A DNA stretch of 64,000 bases, from positions 434,001 through 498,000 of the forward strand of contig JADJWF010000011.1 of NCBI GenBank assembly GCA_016716505.1. The letters run 5' to 3'. Source of the stretch: Verrucomicrobiota bacterium (lineage in GTDB: Bacteria; Verrucomicrobiota; Verrucomicrobiia; Limisphaerales; J093). Positions 60,335 to 64,000 of the stretch are shown piece after piece; position 1 is the stretch's first letter; the number at the start of each line of letters is the position of its first letter. Position numbers and translations under genes: made by a program. Under the pieces are notes generated by a model. That model saw nothing but the letters and a program-made list of their open reading frames with translations. It did no database searches and was not told where the DNA came from.

Positions 60335-60807
60335 CGGACTCCCTCACGGTTCGACTCCATTAGACCCGACGGCCAAGAAATGGCAAATCCGCTTTTCAGC
60401 CCATCTCGGATAACAGAAGGGGCGCGAACTCAACGCACCCCCACGAGAGGCACCGCGAAGCCCCAATGAGAGAAGCACGCCAAGCCGCGCCCGATTGGGC
60501 GCGTGCTTCGGCGGCTCTCTCGTCCGGTGAAAGTTCGCGGTTTTCTCGTGGGACCGAGCCGTTGCGAGGCAAAATCAATTTGTGTGTTCAGTTCATGCGT
60601 ATGGCGAATCCGATTCGACGCCGGAAGTATAGCCCGCAATCTGTCGTAACGGCAACACGCTTCGCGGGCCGGCAGGCGGTCGGCGGACGGGCCGGATTTA
60701 GCTTGCCATACTGGCCTGCCCGAATCGCTCAGCGCATCGGCGTCAAGGGGCTCGCGTCGCTTTATCCAAGCTTGTGAATCGATCTGCGCTGATTCTACAG
60801 TCTGGCC
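60335..60807. other. Non-coding stretch with a complex inverted repeat
   Basis: No convincing gene. Its most structured part is the nested inverted repeat at 60473-60508, listed separately. The rest probably holds the promoters of the MORN gene (minus) and the NERD gene (plus). Confidence 0.55.
60473..60508. repeat. Nested inverted repeat (oriT candidate)
   Basis: The outer arms AAGCACGC (60473-60480) and GCGTGCTT (60501-60508) are complementary. Inside and overlapping lies GCGCCC-GATT-GGGCGC (60487-60502). The two folds are mutually exclusive at the right arm. GAGAG just left and CTCTC about 10 bases right could extend the outer stem. Such structures in a non-coding gap beside a conjugation operon suggest an origin of transfer or a terminator; no T-run follows. 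Confidence 0.5.
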
Positions 60808-61464
60808 ATGCTTGGATTCGTGGTTCTTCTGGTCCTGCTGAGTGGCGCCGTGGGATTGGTCGGCGGTTTCCTCGCCGGACGGTCTGTCCTGGTGAATCGG
60901 AATATGGGCGAGGCCCTCCTGGCGAATGCCCTGTCGCGCCTGACTTCCTCGCACGTTTTGATCAACAACGTCACGTTGCCGACGGTGAATGGGACAACGC
61001 AGATTGACCATTTGTTGGTGACGGAACACGGGCTGTTCGTCATCGAAACCAAGCACTACAAAGATTGGATTTTCGGCCGGCCCAACGACGATTATTGGAC
61101 GCAGACTATCTACCGGAAGAAAAGCCGATTCCGAAATCCGCTGTTGCAGAATTACGGACACGTTAAAACGGTTCAGGCGCTATTTAAGCTGCCGGAGAGC
61201 GCATTTGTCGGGGTGGTGGTGTTCACGGGTGAAGCTGAGTTCAAGAGTGACCTCGGACCGCAGGTGATTCACTTGGCTGAACTCCTTGAATTTGTGGGCG
61301 GGCAGGGTGTGAAGGTGCTGGACGAGCGCAAAATGGCTTACGTCGTGGGACGGATCGAAATGAAACGGTTGCGCCGCTCGTTGGAAACAAATGAGTATCA
61401 TCTCAATTACGTGCGGAGGAAAATCGGCAACGCTGGGTCAGCAGCTCGAAAAGGAATACTTTGA
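60808..61464 (+). CDS. NERD-domain membrane-anchored protein
   Basis: 218 residues. N-terminal membrane anchor (LGFVVLLVLLSGAVGLVGGFLAG), then a nuclease-related NERD domain: GEALLANAL, the acidic strand QIDHLLVTEHGLFVIETKHYKDWIFG (D, then E-x-K catalytic-like residues), and YGHVKTVQALF. NERD proteins are thought to process DNA, and membrane-tethered forms occur on plasmids. Substrate unknown. Confidence 0.85.
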   Translation: MLGFVVLLVLLSGAVGLVGGFLAGRSVLVNRNMGEALLANALSRLTSSHVLINNVTLPTVNGTTQIDHLLVTEHGLFVIETKHYKDWIFGRPNDDYWTQTIYRKKSRFRNPLLQNYGHVKTVQALFKLPESAFVGVVVFTGEAEFKSDLGPQVIHLAELLEFVGGQGVKVLDERKMAYVVGRIEMKRLRRSLETNEYHLNYVRRKIGNAGSAARKGIL

Positions 61465-62334
61465 ATCGCACAGTGGGATTCCCAAAATTGCACAGCGACA
61501 GTTTCCCGCGATGAAAACCTAAGCGCAAACTCCCCGGCGGCGGCGGGCGTGTCAAAGGAGGAACGGAAGCGCGAGCGTCTAAGCGAGCCGACCCGTAGTA
61601 TCCTTGACGCGCCCGACGCCGCCACACAATCGTGCCGGTCTTCATCGCGTTGTCCCAACGACAGGGCCTGCTGGCTTGTCAACGGGGATGTGATTGAGGT
61701 TCGCAATTACGCGCGGGAACATTGAGCGCAGCCTGGTGGGAATCCGCCCATGACTGATCGTCTGCACTGGTAAGAGCGACGCGCTGGCTCGCTACGCGAC
61801 GGTTTATGTCGTCGTGCGGAACAAGTGGGTTCAGGTCGGCATTCCAGGTTGGGTTACGTGCCAAAGCGTACCGATTTGATTTAGGCTTCGGTCTGTGGTC
61901 GGCGCGCGGGAAGTGGAGCGGAGGCTGGAATGGAGCGCATAGCGGAATAAGGCCGGAGCGCAACGCCGCCGCCGAGCCGCAGACGGAAGCCGCCGCGTAT
62001 GCGGTGGCCCCAAACGAATGCCGCTCGTGACGAACGTACGAGTTGCGCAGTGGAACGGGCGTGGTCGAGAGGGGGATTGGGCCGACCGGCAGCCCGTGGA
62101 GCGGAGCAAACCGTGCGTTGGTCACGGCGGATATGGTGATAAGCTGGCACTGCGCGGGCTGCGCGCCAGTTATGGCTTCGCTCCTTCCATTTGCGGTGGC
62201 TTGTGAGACCATGGCCCGGTGATATAAGAGCCCAGGACTGGATTTCCTGTGGTTTCTGATAAGCGCATGATTGAGCATGCCGTGAGACTGGAACTACGCA
62301 GCACGGGGAGGGCGTCCGCTTCTCCCGGGACTCT
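61465..62334. other. Gene-poor stretch
   Basis: About 870 bases with only short open frames of poor quality on both strands. It contains one copy of a dispersed repeat (61913-61946) and looks like eroded sequence. No RNA gene recognised. Confidence 0.6.
61913..61946. repeat. Dispersed repeat, copy A
   Basis: 34 bases (GTGGAGCGGAGGCTGGAA..., ending ATAGCGGA) recur at 63090-63123 with two mismatches. In both places CCGCAGACGG follows, 31 and 20 bases further on. Probably a lineage-specific intergenic repeat. Confidence 0.7.
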
Positions 62335-62664
62335 GTGTTAGGTCAGGCGATTGATGCGTCGGAGATGCTTTCCGAGTGGATCAAGAACCCGAAATCGATG
62401 CCTTGCGGCGCCAGAGTGCCCGAAGTGATTCGGCGAATAACCGGCCTTTCATATTTAGCCCGCGCGCTGTTTCATGCGCATGCCAGCCCGGCCTTTCAAT
62501 CGTTGAAGCGTCTGCTTAAACATCTAGCTGAGGGCAACCCACTCCCTATGGAACCACTGCCTCAGGCACACAGTGCGCAAATCTTCGCCATCGGAGAGAA
62601 CCTATCGAAAGGGTTCTTAGGTAAGTGCTCAAGAAGGAATTCCCATGCGATTAGGGGATGGTGA
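62335..62664 (+). CDS. Possible small protein, unknown
   Basis: 109 residues from a GTG. The composition is balanced enough to be real (AIDASEMLSEWIKNPKSMP, TGLSYLARALFHAHASPAF), but no family is recognised and no ribosome site is clear. It could be the remains of a longer gene with 62645-62890, which is in another frame. Confidence 0.3.
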   Translation: MLGQAIDASEMLSEWIKNPKSMPCGARVPEVIRRITGLSYLARALFHAHASPAFQSLKRLLKHLAEGNPLPMEPLPQAHSAQIFAIGENLSKGFLGKCSRRNSHAIRGW

Positions 62665-62890
62665 TAATGGATTGGGGCAGCGGCTCGATCTCGATTCCTT
62701 CTTGCCCGTGATTAATCGGAAACAGGATTTCTGGGCGTCTTTTGAGAGTCCCGAAACTCCAAAGCAAATGCTTTTGAACGAGGTCGATGCCCTGGCTTCT
62801 CAGGTTCTCAGCCAGGCCAGAACAGGAATTGACGACGACGATCGCAGATTTCGCGGAGTGACTGTTATCGCGCATGCGCTTGCGGCATAG
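62645..62890 (+). CDS. Possible small protein or gene fragment
   Basis: 81 residues (LGQRLDLDSFLPVINRKQDFWASFESPETPKQMLLNEVDALASQVL...), overlapping the previous ORF by 20 bases in a different frame. The acidic end DDDDRRFRG and helical pattern are protein-like. Not recognised; a frameshifted fragment is possible. Confidence 0.3.
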   Translation: MRLGDGDNGLGQRLDLDSFLPVINRKQDFWASFESPETPKQMLLNEVDALASQVLSQARTGIDDDDRRFRGVTVIAHALAA

Positions 62891-63089
62891 CGCGGCGTCC
62901 GATGCTTCTGACCACCACTACGCGGCTCATCAACAGGGCGGAGCTATTTGGAAGTGGAATTGTTGGGGCGGAAGAAGAGTTGAAGAGTTGATGAAGGCAT
63001 TCAAAGATGCCGCACAAGGTGTTTTTATGGAGTAAAGCCCAGCATTGGATGGGCGACTGGCGATTCGGTCCGCGGACGACACCGGGGAG

Positions 63090-63123
63090 GTGGAGCGGAG
63101 GCTGGAATTGAGCGTATAGCGGA
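63090..63123. repeat. Dispersed repeat, copy B
   Basis: Second copy of the 34-base repeat at 61913-61946, same orientation, two mismatches. Confidence 0.7.
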
Positions 63124-63343
63124 CTGAAGAAATGATGCAATGCCGCAGACGGCGTCCTCGCGATAATACAACCCCGCAGTCGCCAGGAACTGACTGAAAT
63201 AAACCAACTGTCCCAGCGGGGTGATTTGTTACGTGCGTGGGGATCCCATTCGACGTAGACGCGTTGCCGTGCAGGTTCGGGGTTCAGGAGCAGGCGCCCG
63301 GGTTGCACCGCCACGCCCATCGGCGGGCACATCTGAATCAACG

Positions 63344-63721
63344 ATGACGACTCACTCTCCGGGTGAGCCCCAAGCGGACTGGTTTCCATGGACATGCCCC
63401 AACAAAATCAAGGTCTCGTCGCTTCCAGCAGCTTTTTCAATCGCCGGATTCAGGATAATGGGTGTGATGCACGTGTTATTGATAGCATCATTGCTCTATG
63501 GTTTTGTCGCACAGGAAGTAGATTTCCAACCATTCAACTTCGAAAACCTACGTATTACGTTGCTGGCGTTAAGTGGAATGATTGGAAGCATCACCGCGTA
63601 TCTTGCCGCGCCGAAGCAACTCTTCAGCAGATTTGATCGCCCTTGCCCGCTCTTCTTTCTGGTCCTTCGTTTGTCGACGTTTAAACAGGATCTCGGCACT
63701 CGACGCCGGACCATCTTTTGA
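63344..63721 (+). CDS. Possible small membrane protein
   Basis: 125 residues from the ATG at 63344, with two hydrophobic segments (GVMHVLLIASLLYGFVAQ and LRITLLALSGMIGSITAYLAA). The last about 50 codons overlap the minus-strand gene tail to tail, and the final 25 residues look like its antisense. No family recognised. Confidence 0.3.
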   Translation: MTTHSPGEPQADWFPWTCPNKIKVSSLPAAFSIAGFRIMGVMHVLLIASLLYGFVAQEVDFQPFNFENLRITLLALSGMIGSITAYLAAPKQLFSRFDRPCPLFFLVLRLSTFKQDLGTRRRTIF

Positions 63722-63985
63722 AAGATCTACATCCGACAAATGGATATGGGCCTCGCATGCACGCGACTTCAGGAGATTCCGTAACTCCCGGATTAATACC
63801 TGAATTTCACGTCGTGACCGAAAAACAACTTCCGTCCAGAAGAACGGACCACCTGCACAATATTTTGCATTCGTAACTACTCGATGCTTTGACAGCTTGC
63901 CGTTCATTGATGCTTCGCGGATGAGTCGCACAGTCTGTTTTCTTCCTCTACAAGCTGCAGGCGTACCTGATGAGAACTGCTCCAC
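63569..63985 (-). CDS. Hypothetical protein at the window edge
   Basis: 138 residues visible; the true start may lie beyond the window. The pattern WTEVVFRSRREIQVLIRELRNLLKS followed by HIHLSDVDLSKDGPASSAEILF is a strand-helix-strand arrangement reminiscent of small immunity proteins, and the C-terminus is a charged helix. Family not established. Confidence 0.5.
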   Translation of the reverse strand: MEQFSSGTPAACRGRKQTVRLIREASMNGKLSKHRVVTNAKYCAGGPFFWTEVVFRSRREIQVLIRELRNLLKSRACEAHIHLSDVDLSKDGPASSAEILFKRRQTKDQKEERARAIKSAEELLRRGKIRGDASNHST

Positions 63986-64000
63986 ACGCTCCTTCTCCCG

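Noticed and set aside
62865..63395. 176-codon minus-strand frame at the right end
   Set aside because: It runs through the dispersed repeat and non-coding DNA; low-quality composition.
1..64000. CRISPR arrays
   Set aside because: No regularly spaced direct repeats of 25-40 bases were seen; the repeats present are two-copy or inverted.

Overview
The window is GC-rich bacterial DNA. The family mix suggests a Verrucomicrobiota chromosome, perhaps the Pedosphaera/Limisphaera branch. The pointers are Tat-exported Gfo/Idh/MocA oxidoreductases, a eukaryote-type HisA, a formylglycine-generating-enzyme-like (FGE-sulfatase) protein whose 3' end looks like a diversity-generating retroelement (DGR) target, and a PilB/PilT/PilB/PilC pilus cluster. 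This is inferred from proteins alone; there is no rRNA in the window.

1-23 kb is ordinary chromosome: a squalene/phytoene synthase (cut by the window start), NAD-dependent DNA ligase, an exported metallophosphatase, a P1B-4-like metal ATPase and tRNA-Pro. What looks like the wreck of a DGR cassette follows (about 7.97-11.16 kb): a target-like gene with an in-frame amber codon, three hairpins behind its variable end, and only the first 40 codons of an HRDC-type accessory ORF, with no reverse transcriptase or template repeat recognised. Next come a FkbO/RidA-like protein, a sugar-nucleotide epimerase, a SWIM-SNF2 helicase, a DMT transporter, a TPR protein, an SDR, two Tat-signal oxidoreductases and HisA.

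23.1-27.2 kb is a small accessory island. It abuts a sugar-isomerase gene that has lost its 5' half, contains two diverged copies of a 0.5-kb segment encoding a helix-turn-helix protein, and carries a toxin-antitoxin pair between the copies. It ends next to tRNA-Ala(GGC).

27.4-36.0 kb is core again: an MBL-fold hydrolase, a four-gene type IV pilus/type II secretion motor operon (PilB-like, PilT, PilB-like, PilC) with a plausible promoter and a terminator, and an M48 protease.

From tRNA-Ile(CAT) at 36.45 kb to the end lies what looks like one side of an integrative conjugative element. Its parts are tandem repeats next to the tRNA, an orphan 489-residue protein with a phosphoribosyltransferase-like loop, an Xis-like protein, an IS1595-family element, a very large methylase-helicase (DarB-like) with a damaged 5' end, a second IS with doubled terminal repeats inside a regulator gene, a conjugation operon in the order trbC-D-x-E-lipoprotein-J-L-F-G-I, a stand-alone Clp-like AAA+ protein, a MORN-repeat protein and a NERD-domain protein. 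Integrase, relaxase and coupling protein were not found and may lie beyond the right edge. The last 2.5 kb is gene-poor, with a dispersed repeat and weak ORFs.
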